NCBI RefSeq assembly: GCF_030316885.1
Contig: NZ_JASZYQ010000002.1
Coordinates: 690,001 to 754,000 of the forward strand
Length of the DNA stretch: 64,000 nt
DNA from: Variovorax jilinensis
GTDB taxonomy: Bacteria; Pseudomonadota; Gammaproteobacteria; Burkholderiales; Burkholderiaceae_C
Direction of reading: 5' to 3'
Shown: piece by piece, positions 34,581 to 44,885 of the stretch
How the letters are laid out: each line of letters begins with the position of its first letter
Position numbering within the stretch: the first letter of the stretch is position 1
The notes under the pieces: generated by a model
Seen by the model: only the letters and a program-made list of their open reading frames with translations
The model's database searches: none
Told to the model about the DNA's origin: nothing
Translations under genes and position numbers: made by a program

Positions 34581-35794
34581 GCGGGCTCCTTGGCTGCCGT
34601 GACCACGTCGCCGTCGGCCAGCGAGTCGGAGGGGTTGAGCACCAGCCGATCGGTGGCCGAGATGCCGTCGATCACCTCGACCGTCTCGCCGTAGTTGCGC
34701 CCGATGCTGATGCCGCGCAGCCGCACCTTGCCGTCGGCATCGACCACCGCCACGCGCGTGCCCTCGGCGCGGAACAGCAGCGCGTTGGCCGGGATCGAGA
34801 GCGCAAGGCTCGGCGTCAGCGGCAGTGCGACCTGCACGTAGGCCCCCGGCAGCAGCTTGCCGTCCGGGTTCGGCAGCGCGACCTCGACCTGCATCATGCG
34901 GCTGGCGGCATCGATGGCGCCCGAGGTGCGCGCCACCTGGCCCTTGAAGTTCTGGCCGCGCAGTTCCGATTGCGTCACCACCACCGGCTGGCCGGCCTTC
35001 ACGAGCTGCGCGTAGGCCTGCGGCACGTTGACGTAGACCCGCAGCGGATCGGTCTGCGCGAGCTGGAACAGCGCGCGTCCGCCGTTGCCGGCACCGGCGT
35101 CGATCAGGTCGCCGACGTCGACGTTGCGCCGGGTGATGACGCCCGCGAAGGGCGCGAGCACGCGCTTGAAGCCCTCGGTCTGGCGCAGCCGCTGCACGTT
35201 CGCATCGGCGGCTGCGAGATTGGCCGAGGCCGCCGCGAGCGCGCCGCGGCGCTCGTCCAGGTCCTGCTGCGAGACCACGTCCTTCTGGCGCAGGCCTTCC
35301 CAGCGCGCCACCGTGCTCTTCGCGAGCTCGAGGCCCGAGGCCGCCTGCTGGCGCGCAGCGACGGCCTGCGAAAGCTGCTGGTCGATCTCGGGCGTCTCGA
35401 TCTCGGCCAGCAGCTCGCCCTTCTCGACGCGGCTGCCGATGTCCTTGGTCCAGCGCTTGAGGTAGCCGCTCGCACGGGCCGAGATCGGCGACTGCGTGAA
35501 GCCCTGCAGCGTGCCCGGCAGCGCCAGCGTCTGGCCCGCGCCCGCGGTCTGGGGCAGGGCGGTCTTCACGTACTGGATGGCGCGCTCGGCGGTGCCGGCC
35601 TCGAGCGCACGCGCGTTCGCGATCCGGACGTAGATGGTGCGCGCGGCGCCGATGGCGAGCAGCACGAGCACCACCAGCACCGCGATGCGCATGCTGCGAA
35701 CGATCTGGCGGCGGCGCGGCAGCTCGCCGGCGGCGCCTTCCTCACCGGCGGCGATCGGATGGATCGCGAGGGCCGCGTGGCGTTGCTCGGTCAT
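34577..35794 (-). CDS. RND efflux periplasmic adaptor subunit
   Basis: A 405-residue membrane-fusion protein. A short cytoplasmic N-terminus is followed by one membrane helix (about 32-52, 'IRIAVLVVLVLLAIGAA'), a lipoyl half-motif, a long alpha-hairpin (about 120-190), the second lipoyl half and the beta-barrel. It bridges the inner-membrane pump and the outer-membrane channel. AGGAG in the tail of the permease gene serves as its ribosome site. Drug or solvent specificity cannot be told. Confidence 0.92.
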   Translation of the reverse strand: MTEQRHAALAIHPIAAGEEGAAGELPRRRQIVRSMRIAVLVVLVLLAIGAARTIYVRIANARALEAGTAERAIQYVKTALPQTAGAGQTLALPGTLQGFTQSPISARASGYLKRWTKDIGSRVEKGELLAEIETPEIDQQLSQAVAARQQAASGLELAKSTVARWEGLRQKDVVSQQDLDERRGALAAASANLAAADANVQRLRQTEGFKRVLAPFAGVITRRNVDVGDLIDAGAGNGGRALFQLAQTDPLRVYVNVPQAYAQLVKAGQPVVVTQSELRGQNFKGQVARTSGAIDAASRMMQVEVALPNPDGKLLPGAYVQVALPLTPSLALSIPANALLFRAEGTRVAVVDADGKVRLRGISIGRNYGETVEVIDGISATDRLVLNPSDSLADGDVVTAAKEPA

Positions 35795-35798
35795 GGGT

Positions 35799-38700
35799 TC
35801 AGGTCTCCTGGGGCGCGGCCCCGAGCGGTGGCGGCATCCGGGCGGAAGCGGCATCGCGCGCCGCCTTGCGGTGGGCGCGGCGGTTGTGGATCTCGGCGTA
35901 GACCGCCGGCACGAAGAAAAGCGTGGACACGGTCGCGAACAGCAGGCCGCCGATCACGGCGCGGCCCAGCGGCGCGTTCTGCTCGGCGCCTTCGCCGAAG
36001 CCGAGCGCCATCGGGATCATGCCGATGATCATCGCCAACGCCGTCATCAGCACCGGGCGGATGCGCGTGGCGCCGGCCTCGAGCGCGGCCGACAGCGGCG
36101 GAATGCCCGCGGCCAGCCGTTCGCGTGCGAAGGCCACCAGCAGGATGCTGTTGGCGGTCGCCACGCCCATGGTCATGATCGCGCCCGTGAGCGCCGGCAC
36201 GCTCAGCGTGGTGCCCGTGATGAACAGCATCCAGGCGATGCCGGCCAGCGCCGCGGGCAGGGCCGTGATGATGATCGCGGCGTCGAGCCAGGATTGGAAG
36301 GTGACCACGATCAGCAGGTAGACCAGCACGATCGCCATCGCGAGCCCGACGCCGAGGCCGATGAAGGAGCTCTGCATGGTCTGCACCTGGCCGCGCACCG
36401 CCACCTGGCTGCCGCGCGGCAGCGACGGGCGCATCTCGTCGACCAGCTTCTGCACCTTCGAGGCGACGCTCGCGAGGTCGGTGCCCTGCACGCTGACGTA
36501 GACGTCGATCACGTTCTGGATGTTGTAGCGCGACACCACCGCCGGCTGCCGGCCCTGTTGCGCCTCGACCAGGTTGCCGAGCAGCTGGGGCGGACCGCTC
36601 GCGGCGGCGCCAGGCTGGCCGACCGGGATGTTGAGCAGCGAGTCGAGCGAATCGACCGCGTACTGCGGCGACTGCACCGCGATGTTGTAGACCACGCCGT
36701 TGGCCGGGTTGAGCCAGAAGGCGGGCTGCGTCTGCGAACTGCCCGACAGTGCGATCAGCACGTTCTGGCCCACGTTGGCCGCCGTCAGGCCGAACTGCTG
36801 CAGGCGGCTGCGGTCCATCTGCAGGTTGAGGCCGGGGCCGTCGAGCCGCTGATGCACGTGGGCGTCGACCGCGCCCGGGATCTTGCGGATCTGCTTCACG
36901 AGTTCGGCCGCGCGCGCCGCATTGCCGGCCACGTCGTTGCCGCTGAACTGGACGTCGATCGCCGCGGGCAGGCCAAAGTTGAGGATCTGCGTGACGATGT
37001 CGGCCGGCTGGAAGAAGAACTCGATGCCCGGGAAGCGCTTGGGCAGCTCGGCGCGCAGCAGCGTGACGAACTCCTCGGTCGGCCGGTGGCCGTCGCGCAG
37101 CGACATGAGGATCTCGCCGTCCAGCGTTCCGATGGTGCCGGCGTTGCTGTACGAGAGGTTGATGCCGCTGTTGGGCACGCCGATGTTGTCCAGGATGGTC
37201 TCGAGCTGGTCCTTCGGGATCAGCTCGCGGATCGCGGCCTCGACCTCGTCGGCCAGTCGCGCGGTTTCCTCGATGCGGGTGCCCGTGGGTGCGCGCATGT
37301 GCAGCCGGATCTGGCCGGCGTCCACGCCGGGGAAGAAGTCGCGCCCGAGCACCGGATACAGCAGGCACGACAGCAGGCAGAAGCCGAGGAACAGGGCGAT
37401 GAAGCGACCGCGCCGCGCCAGCAGCGCCGACAGCACCAGCGTGTAGGCGCGCCGCACGCGCTCGAAGCGGCGGTCGAAGCTGCGGTAGACGCGCTGCAGC
37501 AGGCTCGGACGGGCGTTGGCATCCGCCTGGGCGTGGGCGCCGCCCATCAGCAGCATCACGAGCGTCGGCACCAGCGTGCGCGACAGCAGGTAGGACGCGA
37601 GCATCGCGAACACCACCGCCATCGCGAGCGGCACGAACAGGAACTTGGCCACCCCCGAGAGGAAGAACATCGGCACGAACACGATGCAGATGCACAGCGT
37701 CGAGACGAAGGCGGCGGCGCCGATCTCGCCGGCGCCGACCAGGATCGCCTCGTTGAGCTCGGTGCCCATGTGCAGGTGGCGCTCGATGTTCTCGATCGTG
37801 ACGATCGCCTGGTCGACCAGGATGCCGACCGACAGCGCGAGCCCGCCCAGCGTCATGAGATTGAGCGTCTGGCCGAAGGCGTAGAGCGCGAGGATCGAGG
37901 CCAGGATCGACAACGGGATCGTGAGCGCGATGATCAGCGTGCTGCGCCAGTTGCCGAGGAACAGCAGCACCATCGCCGCGGTCAGCGCCGCCGCGAGCAC
38001 CGCCTCGGCCACCACGCTCGTCACCGCGGCCTTGACGAACAGCGACTGGTCGAACAGCGGCGTGACCTTGATGTCCGAGGGCATGCCCTGCGCCGCCACC
38101 GGCAGCAGCGCGCGCAGGTTGGAGACGATGTCTAGCGTCGACGCACCGCCGTTTTTGAGCACCGACAGCAGCACGCCGCGCACCCCGTCCTGGCGCACCA
38201 CGTTGGTCTGCGGCGAGAAGCCGTCGCGCACGTTGGCGACGTCGCGCAGGTAGGTGGTGGCGCCGGCCGTGGTGCGCACGGGCAGGTCGTTCAGGCCTGC
38301 CAGCGCCTCGGGCGAACCGTTGAGCCGCACGCTGTACTCGGTGGCGCCCAGCTTGGCCGTGCCGGAGGGCAGGATCAGGTTCTGGGCATTCACGGCATTC
38401 ACCACGTCGACCGGCGACAGGCCGCGCGCCTGCAGCGCCTGCGTATCGAGATCGACCGAGATCAGCCGGTTCTTGCCGCCGTAGGGAAAGGGCACCGCGA
38501 CGCCCGGGATCGTGATGAGCTGCGGCCGAAGCTGGTTGATGGCGGCGTCGAACAGCGCGTTCTCGGGCCGGGTCGGGCTCGACAGCGCGAGCTGGATCAC
38601 CGGAATGCTCGAGGCCGAATACTTGATGACGAGCGGTGGCGTGATGCCGGGCGGCAGCTGCCGCACCTGGGTCTGCATCGAGGCCACGACCTGGGCAATG

Positions 38701-39014
38701 GCGGTCTCGATGTTGGCGGTCGGCTGGAAGAAGACCTTGATCACGGTCACGCCGGCCAGCGACTGCGACTCGATGTGCTCGATGTCGCTGACCGTGGTGG
38801 TCAGGCTGCGCTCGGTCTGGCCGGCGATGCGCTGGCCCATCTCCTGGGCCGGCAGGCCGCCGTAGTTCCAGATGATGCTGATCACCGGAATGTTGATTTC
38901 CGGAAAGATGTCGGTCGCCATCCGCATCAGCACGAACGGCGTTGCCAGCACGATCAGCATCGCCATCACGATGAAGGTGTAGGGGCGACGCAGGGCGAGC
39001 TGGACCATGGACAC
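35799..39014 (-). CDS. RND efflux permease subunit
   Basis: A 1,071-residue inner-membrane proton/drug antiporter with the usual arrangement: TM1 (13-32), large periplasmic loop, TM2-6 (about 340-470), second loop, and TM7-12 (from about 860). In TM4 the motif is GILVDQAIVTIEN: one aspartate (D401) followed by Gln402, whereas the HAE1 drug pumps have two adjacent aspartates. The specificity class therefore differs from AcrB; a single-Asp arrangement occurs in metal-exporting CusA-type pumps, but the rest does not clearly fit that group. An alternative start lies at 39008. Confidence 0.93.
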   Translation of the reverse strand: MSMVQLALRRPYTFIVMAMLIVLATPFVLMRMATDIFPEINIPVISIIWNYGGLPAQEMGQRIAGQTERSLTTTVSDIEHIESQSLAGVTVIKVFFQPTANIETAIAQVVASMQTQVRQLPPGITPPLVIKYSASSIPVIQLALSSPTRPENALFDAAINQLRPQLITIPGVAVPFPYGGKNRLISVDLDTQALQARGLSPVDVVNAVNAQNLILPSGTAKLGATEYSVRLNGSPEALAGLNDLPVRTTAGATTYLRDVANVRDGFSPQTNVVRQDGVRGVLLSVLKNGGASTLDIVSNLRALLPVAAQGMPSDIKVTPLFDQSLFVKAAVTSVVAEAVLAAALTAAMVLLFLGNWRSTLIIALTIPLSILASILALYAFGQTLNLMTLGGLALSVGILVDQAIVTIENIERHLHMGTELNEAILVGAGEIGAAAFVSTLCICIVFVPMFFLSGVAKFLFVPLAMAVVFAMLASYLLSRTLVPTLVMLLMGGAHAQADANARPSLLQRVYRSFDRRFERVRRAYTLVLSALLARRGRFIALFLGFCLLSCLLYPVLGRDFFPGVDAGQIRLHMRAPTGTRIEETARLADEVEAAIRELIPKDQLETILDNIGVPNSGINLSYSNAGTIGTLDGEILMSLRDGHRPTEEFVTLLRAELPKRFPGIEFFFQPADIVTQILNFGLPAAIDVQFSGNDVAGNAARAAELVKQIRKIPGAVDAHVHQRLDGPGLNLQMDRSRLQQFGLTAANVGQNVLIALSGSSQTQPAFWLNPANGVVYNIAVQSPQYAVDSLDSLLNIPVGQPGAAASGPPQLLGNLVEAQQGRQPAVVSRYNIQNVIDVYVSVQGTDLASVASKVQKLVDEMRPSLPRGSQVAVRGQVQTMQSSFIGLGVGLAMAIVLVYLLIVVTFQSWLDAAIIITALPAALAGIAWMLFITGTTLSVPALTGAIMTMGVATANSILLVAFARERLAAGIPPLSAALEAGATRIRPVLMTALAMIIGMIPMALGFGEGAEQNAPLGRAVIGGLLFATVSTLFFVPAVYAEIHNRRAHRKAARDAASARMPPPLGAAPQET

Positions 39015-39068
39015 TATCTGTTACTTCTGTGCGAAGAGGCCGCCATCATAAGGAGAGATTTCCAGACA

Positions 39069-39599
39069 ATGGAGCGCATGACTGACATTTACGTTCCCAA
39101 GGGCGACGGCATTTTTTCCTGGCTGGTCGTGATGGGCGTCTCGGGTTGCGGCAAGTCCAGCCTGGGCGGTGCGCTCTCGGCGGTCCTGGGGCTGCCCCTG
39201 ATCGAGGGCGACGACTTTCATTCGCCCGACAACGTGAGCAAGATGCGCGCCGGTATCGCGCTCACGGACGACGATCGCGCCGAGTGGCTCGCCTCGTTGG
39301 GCCGCGAGCTGGCAGGCCATCGTGGCGGCGCGGTGCTGACCTGCTCGGCGCTCAAGCGCGCCTACCGGGATAGGCTGCGCGCGGCCGTGCCGGAACTGCG
39401 CTTCGTCTTCATGGCCCTGACGCGCGAGGAGGCCGAGCGACGCGTCGCGGCCCGGGCCGGCGCCCACATGTTCCCGGCCAGCCTCGTGGCCAACCAGTTC
39501 GCGACGCTCGAGCCGCCGACCGGGGAGCCCGGGGTGCTGGAGGTCGATGCCACCGCGCCGCAGGGCGAGCTGGTGGCGCGGGTGCGGGCCTGGCTCTGA
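39069..39599 (+). CDS. gntK: gluconokinase
   Basis: A 176-residue P-loop kinase that phosphorylates D-gluconate to 6-phosphogluconate. Walker A is GVSGCGKSS, followed by the conserved 'LIEGDDFHSPDNVSKM', TCSALKRAYRD and the lid region LVANQFATLEPP. Length is normal for GntK. ATG at 39069 lies 12 bases after GGAGAG; an in-frame ATG at 39078 is equally possible. A single gene, divergent from the RND operon. Confidence 0.93.
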   Translation: MERMTDIYVPKGDGIFSWLVVMGVSGCGKSSLGGALSAVLGLPLIEGDDFHSPDNVSKMRAGIALTDDDRAEWLASLGRELAGHRGGAVLTCSALKRAYRDRLRAAVPELRFVFMALTREEAERRVAARAGAHMFPASLVANQFATLEPPTGEPGVLEVDATAPQGELVARVRAWL

Positions 39600-39612
39600 G
39601 CCGCGCGGGCTC

Positions 39613-40224
39613 TCAGTCGCCGGCGCTTCCCAGCCCGAGTGCGTCGTACACCCGGATGGCCGCATAGGCGTCGTTGGCCGCATAGCGCAGTTGCGAATCG
39701 CTGAGCTGGCGATTGGCCCAGTTCGATGTGGTGGCCTTGCGCGACTTGATGAAGCGGCGGTCGAACACCAGCGCCACCGCGGTCTTCACACCGACCGACT
39801 TGCGATAGCCGCGCTGGCGAAACGCGGTGTCGAGGTCGAACACCGCGCCCGGCTCGATGCCGAAGCGCTGGCGGATCAGGCTCAGGTCGCCCGAAAGCCC
39901 GAAGCCCACCTTGAGCAGCCGCGTCGATGCCAGCAGCGCCGCCACTGCATCGACCAGCTCGCCACGGTGCGACTGGAACAGCCAGGCTTCGTCGCGGGTC
40001 GCGAACTGGATCACGTGCGGGCCGCCGGAGACCTCGTTCTTGGCGAAGGTCGGCTTCGATTCGGTGTCGAAGCCGACCACGCCGCTGGCCAGCAGCGCCT
40101 CGGTCGCGGCCTCGGCATCGCGCCGGGTCTGCACCAGGTGGATGTCGCGCAGTTCCAGCCCTTCGAAGGGCTCGAGCAGCGCGATCTGCTCGCGCTCGGG
40201 CAGGGGCGGCGGCGCGGCGTTCAT
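39613..40224 (-). CDS. 3'-5' exonuclease domain protein (RNase D-like fold)
   Basis: A 203-residue DEDDy-type exonuclease. Exo I is GFDTESKP (Asp and Glu), Exo II is VGFGLSGDLSLI, and Exo III is LRYAANDAYAAIRVY with the catalytic Tyr and Asp. It lacks the HRDC domains of RNase D, so it is a stand-alone domain like the Werner-type exonuclease proteins of plants and bacteria. The nucleic-acid target is unknown. ATGA overlap with the fghA stop puts it at the end of the formaldehyde operon. Confidence 0.88.
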   Translation of the reverse strand: MNAAPPPLPEREQIALLEPFEGLELRDIHLVQTRRDAEAATEALLASGVVGFDTESKPTFAKNEVSGGPHVIQFATRDEAWLFQSHRGELVDAVAALLASTRLLKVGFGLSGDLSLIRQRFGIEPGAVFDLDTAFRQRGYRKSVGVKTAVALVFDRRFIKSRKATTSNWANRQLSDSQLRYAANDAYAAIRVYDALGLGSAGD

Positions 40225-41096
40225 CCGGCCGACCGCCCGTCCGCCAGGCACCGGGCATGGTGCGCGAGGTGGTCGGCGACGAAGCTCTGGATGAAGAAGT
40301 AGCCGTGGTCGTAGCCGTCGTGGCGGCGCAGCGTGAGCGGCTGGCCGGCGGCGGCACAGGCGGCCTCGAACAGGTGCGGATGCAGTTGCTCGGCCAGGAA
40401 TTTGTCGGCCAGGCCCTGGTCGACCAGGATGCCCTGCGGATACGGCGCGGCGGACTGCGATTCCATCAGCACCGTGGCGTCGTGCGCGAGCCAGCGGCCG
40501 CGGTCGGCGCCCAGGTAGCCGCCGAAGGCCTTCTCGCCCCACGGGCACCGGGTGGGTGCACAGATCGGCGCCAGCGCCGATAGCGACTTGAAGCGTCCGG
40601 GATGGCGCAGCGCGAGCGTGAGCGCACCGTGGCCGCCCATCGAATGGCCGAAGATGCCGAGGCGTTCGGCATCGATCGGCAGTTCCTGCGCGAGCAGCGG
40701 CAGCAGTTCCCGCACGAGCCAGCTTTCCATGCGCCAGTGTCCGGCCCACGGTGCTTCGGTGGCGTCGAGGTAGAAGCCGGCGCCGATGCCGAAGTCCCAG
40801 CTTGCGGCGGCGCCGTCGAGGGCCTCGACCGCCGGGCCGCGCGGGCTGGTGTCGGGCGCGATCAGCGCGAGGCCGAGCTCGGCCGCCAGCCGCTGGGCGC
40901 CGGCCTTGACCATGAAGGTTTCCTCGTTGCAGGTCAGGCCGGCGAGGTACAGCAGGGCCGGAACCGGCCCGTGAGACGCCTGCGGCGGCAGGAACACCGA
41001 GAAGCGCATCGGCAGGCCGATCTCGCGCGAGTCGTGTTCGTGGAAGCGCAGCGTGCCGCCGAAGCAGCGGTGTTCGGAAAGAGTCTTGAGTGTCAT
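40221..41096 (-). CDS. fghA: S-formylglutathione hydrolase
   Basis: A 291-residue esterase-D-type serine hydrolase that releases formate and glutathione from S-formylglutathione, the second step of glutathione-dependent formaldehyde removal. The nucleophile is in GHSMGGHGAL, with YLAGLTCNEETF and HDGYDHGYFFI (catalytic His) as family signatures. It overlaps the preceding hydrolase and the following exonuclease gene by four bases each. Its partner dehydrogenase adhC lies about 1 kb upstream. Confidence 0.95.
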   Translation of the reverse strand: MTLKTLSEHRCFGGTLRFHEHDSREIGLPMRFSVFLPPQASHGPVPALLYLAGLTCNEETFMVKAGAQRLAAELGLALIAPDTSPRGPAVEALDGAAASWDFGIGAGFYLDATEAPWAGHWRMESWLVRELLPLLAQELPIDAERLGIFGHSMGGHGALTLALRHPGRFKSLSALAPICAPTRCPWGEKAFGGYLGADRGRWLAHDATVLMESQSAAPYPQGILVDQGLADKFLAEQLHPHLFEAACAAAGQPLTLRRHDGYDHGYFFIQSFVADHLAHHARCLADGRSAG

Positions 41097-42022
41097 GGAG
41101 TCCGTGCGGAAATGAGTTCGAGCACCGCGTCGGCGAACACGCGCGGCACTTCCTGCGGCATGTTGTGGCCGACGCCCGCCACGATGCGGTGCGAGCGCGG
41201 GCCCGTGAAGCGGTGCGCATGCGCCGACGCCTGGCTCGGCGGACGCACGCCGTCGTCGGCACCGTCGAAGGTGATCGCCGGCACCGTGATCGGCGGCTGC
41301 GCCGCGAGCCGGGCTTCGATGTCGGCATAGGCCGGATCGCCCGGCACCAGCCCGTAGCGATGCCGGTAGGACTGGATCACCACGTCGACGAAGTCCGGAT
41401 GGTCGAAGGCGGCCGCGCTGCGCGCGAAGGTGGCATCGTCGAAGGCCCAGGTCGGCGACCACAGGCGCCACAGCAGCCGCGTGATGCCGCGCCTGTCGTT
41501 GGCGAGGCCCGCGCGGCCGCGCTCGTTGTGAAAGTAGTACTGGTACCAGAGCCGGTGCTCGTTCTCGGCCGTGTCCGGCTGCATCGCCTTCGCGATGTCC
41601 TGGATGTTGTAGCTGTTGAACGAGACCAGTCCGGCGCAGCGTTCGGGCCACAGCGCCGCCACCACGCAGGCCGCGCGCCCGCCCCAGTCGTAGCCCGCGA
41701 GCACCGCGCGCGGAATCGAGAGCGCGTCGAGCAGCGCGAGCAGGTCGGCGCCGAGCGCGGCCTGCTCGCCCGAACGCGGCGTGGCATCGCTCAAAAAGCG
41801 CGTGGCGCCGTAGCCGCGCAGGTAGGGCACGATCACGCGGCAGCCGGCCTCGGCCAGCATCGGCGCCACCTCGACGTAGCTGTGGATGTCGTAGGGAAAG
41901 CCGTGCATCAGCAGCACCGGCGGCCCGTCGGCGGGACCGGTTTCGAAGTACGCGACTTCGAGCGCGCCGGCTTCGATCGTTCGCAAGGGCTGCATCGTTT
42001 GCTCGGTCTGCATGGTCTGCAT
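41093..42022 (-). CDS. alpha/beta hydrolase with Asp nucleophile (epoxide hydrolase/dehalogenase-like)
   Basis: A 309-residue hydrolase. The elbow reads AGYDWGGRAA, with aspartate as nucleophile, as in epoxide hydrolases and haloalkane dehalogenases. HGFPYDIHSY gives the oxyanion HG-P motif, and the C-terminal VGHNMPQE holds the histidine. Three in-frame ATGs (42022, 42013, 41995) lie in a small ATGCAGACC repeat, so the exact start is uncertain. Lying between adhC and fghA, it may act on a related C1 or halogenated compound; that is inference. Confidence 0.85.
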   Translation of the reverse strand: MQTMQTEQTMQPLRTIEAGALEVAYFETGPADGPPVLLMHGFPYDIHSYVEVAPMLAEAGCRVIVPYLRGYGATRFLSDATPRSGEQAALGADLLALLDALSIPRAVLAGYDWGGRAACVVAALWPERCAGLVSFNSYNIQDIAKAMQPDTAENEHRLWYQYYFHNERGRAGLANDRRGITRLLWRLWSPTWAFDDATFARSAAAFDHPDFVDVVIQSYRHRYGLVPGDPAYADIEARLAAQPPITVPAITFDGADDGVRPPSQASAHAHRFTGPRSHRIVAGVGHNMPQEVPRVFADAVLELISARTP

Positions 42023-42083
42023 GGTCTGAATCAGATGAACCTTCGCACGAGGGTCGGGAGATACCGCGGAACCGGCTTCGACG

Positions 42084-42149
42084 GGCCGCTGGTATCGCCC
42101 CCGGCCGGGGGTGGGCGGCTACACGAAGTGAGCCAACCTGGGGGCGAGC
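42084..42149. repeat. dispersed GC-rich repeat of a second type
   Basis: Fills the gap between adhC and the hydrolase. GGTATCGCCCCCGGCCGGGGG (42111-42... region) contains a CCCCC-GGCC-GGGGG hairpin, followed by GTGGGCGGCTACACGAAGTG. It resembles, in composition and placement, the repeats at 7915, 16488, 54895 and 56839 but is not the same sequence. I recall similar elements between genes of Variovorax relatives. Confidence 0.5.
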
Positions 42150-43256
<1,107 letters not shown>

Positions 43257-43280
43257 GGTTCCTGCGGTTTCGTTGCGGTA

Positions 43281-43304
43281 GCCGGGCACTATAAGATGCC
43301 CGGC
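43281..43304. promoter_or_regulatory. operator-like palindrome between adhC and aroQ
   Basis: GCCGGGCA (43281-43288) and TGCCCGGC (43297-43304) are perfect inverted arms around CTATAAGA. The centre supplies TATAAG, a plausible -10 box for aroQ, whose ATG is at 43321. The layout suggests a repressor site or a leader hairpin in the 64-base divergent gap; no -35 of quality was seen. Confidence 0.45.
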
Positions 43305-43320
43305 TCCGGAGTGCGATGTC

Positions 43321-43776
43321 ATGAAGAAAATCCTTGTCCTGAACGGCCCGAACCTCAATCTGCTCGGCACGCGCGAGCCTGCGCAATACGGCTACGAGAC
43401 CCTGGCCGACGTCGAGCGCATGTGCGCCGAGGCCGGCACCAGGCTCGGCGTCGAGATCGAATGCCGCCAGTCCAACCACGAAGGCTTCCTGATCGACTGG
43501 ATCCACGAGGCCGGGCGCGAGGTCGCGGCCGGGCGCATGCTCGGGGTGGTGATGAACCCGGGCGCCTACACCCACACCTCGATCGCGCTGCACGACGCCA
43601 TCAAGGGCGCCAGCGTGCCGCTGATCGAGCTGCACATCTCGAACGTGCATGCGCGCGAGGAATTCCGCCACCATTCGTTCATCTCGCCGGCGGCGCGCGG
43701 GATCATCGTCGGCCTTGGCGTCAAGGGCTATCCGCTGGCGATCGAGGCGCTGCTGCGCGTGAGCGAGACGAAGTGA
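43321..43776 (+). CDS. aroQ: type II 3-dehydroquinate dehydratase
   Basis: A 151-residue dodecameric enzyme of the shikimate pathway (dehydroquinate to dehydroshikimate). The N-terminal '[20 protein letters not shown]' has the catalytic Tyr/Arg loop. [21 protein letters not shown] and FRHHSF are the conserved active-site segments. Length is typical. The last four bases overlap the GTG start of the next gene (GTGA). Confidence 0.96.
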   Translation: MKKILVLNGPNLNLLGTREPAQYGYETLADVERMCAEAGTRLGVEIECRQSNHEGFLIDWIHEAGREVAAGRMLGVVMNPGAYTHTSIALHDAIKGASVPLIELHISNVHAREEFRHHSFISPAARGIIVGLGVKGYPLAIEALLRVSETK

Positions 43777-44885
43777 AGATCAGGTCGGTCGAGCCCTTCA
43801 TCCTGCACGTGCCGGTCACGGGCAGCCAGATCGCCGACAGCACGCACACGATCACGCACTGGGGTGTGGTCGGCGCCCGCATCGAGACCGAGGACGGCCT
43901 GGTCGGCCACGGCTTCACGGGCACCCATGCGCACCTGGCCAGCGACCAGCTCGTCACGCGCTGCATCGCCACCTGCCACGCGCCGCTGCTGATCGGCGAG
44001 GACGCCGGCGACGTGCACCGCCTCTGGCGCAAGCTGGCGCGCGACCCCGCGCTGCAGTGGGTGGGCCGGGCCGGCATCACGACGCTGTCGCTGGCCGCGA
44101 TCGATGTCGCGCTCTGGGACCTGAAGGCCAAGGCGGCCGGCGTGCCGCTCTGGAAGCTGCTCGGCGGCCAGGTGCGGCCGAAGGTGAGGGCCTACAACAC
44201 CGACATCGGCTGGCTCAGCATCGCCGACGACCAGCTGGTCGCGGGTGCCCGGCGTGCGGTCGACGACGGCTTCACGGGCATCAAGATCAAGGTCGGGTCG
44301 AGCGTCGACCGCGACCTGCGCCGGCTCGAGGCGGTGCGCGAGGCGATCGGTCCCGGCGTCACGCTCGCGATCGACGGCAACGGCAAGTGGGACCTCGCCA
44401 CCTGCCTGCGCTTTTGCCGCGGCGCCGAGCCCTTCGACGTCTTCTGGTTCGAGGAGCCGCTCTGGTACGACGACGTCAAGGGCCATGCACAGCTCGCACG
44501 TGCCACGCGCATCCCGGTGGCGCTCGGCGAGCAGCTCTACACGGCGGACGCCTTCTCCGAGTTCTTCGCCCAGCAGGCGATCCACTGGGTCCAGCCCGAC
44601 GTCACGCGGATGGGCGGCATCACCGAGGTGCTGCAGGTCTGCGAGGCCGCGCATGCCTTCCGCCTGCCGGTCGCACCGCATGCGGGCGACATGAGCCAGG
44701 TGCACGTGCACCTGAGCTTCGCCCATCCGGCCTGCGAGGTGCTCGAATACATCCCGTGGATCAAGGACTGCTTCACCGAACCGGCCGAGGTGGTCGACGG
44801 CCACTTCCGCCTGCCCCAGCAGCCCGGCGCCGGCACCACGCCGACCGCGGCCGCCTGGCAGACGCTGCGGCGCCCGACCGAATGA
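43773..44885 (+). CDS. mandelate racemase/muconate lactonizing enzyme family protein
   Basis: A 370-residue enolase-superfamily enzyme. The KxK base is in GIKIKVG (about 167-173); metal ligands are in [19 protein letters not shown] and LGEQLY. The second acid/base is the histidine of VAPHAGDMS, as in acid-sugar dehydratases and mandelate racemase. A sugar-acid dehydratase is likely; substrate not determinable here. GTG start at 43773 overlaps aroQ and its stop overlaps tag by four bases, an unusual functional mix in one coupled operon. Confidence 0.88.
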   Translation: MKIRSVEPFILHVPVTGSQIADSTHTITHWGVVGARIETEDGLVGHGFTGTHAHLASDQLVTRCIATCHAPLLIGEDAGDVHRLWRKLARDPALQWVGRAGITTLSLAAIDVALWDLKAKAAGVPLWKLLGGQVRPKVRAYNTDIGWLSIADDQLVAGARRAVDDGFTGIKIKVGSSVDRDLRRLEAVREAIGPGVTLAIDGNGKWDLATCLRFCRGAEPFDVFWFEEPLWYDDVKGHAQLARATRIPVALGEQLYTADAFSEFFAQQAIHWVQPDVTRMGGITEVLQVCEAAHAFRLPVAPHAGDMSQVHVHLSFAHPACEVLEYIPWIKDCFTEPAEVVDGHFRLPQQPGAGTTPTAAAWQTLRRPTE

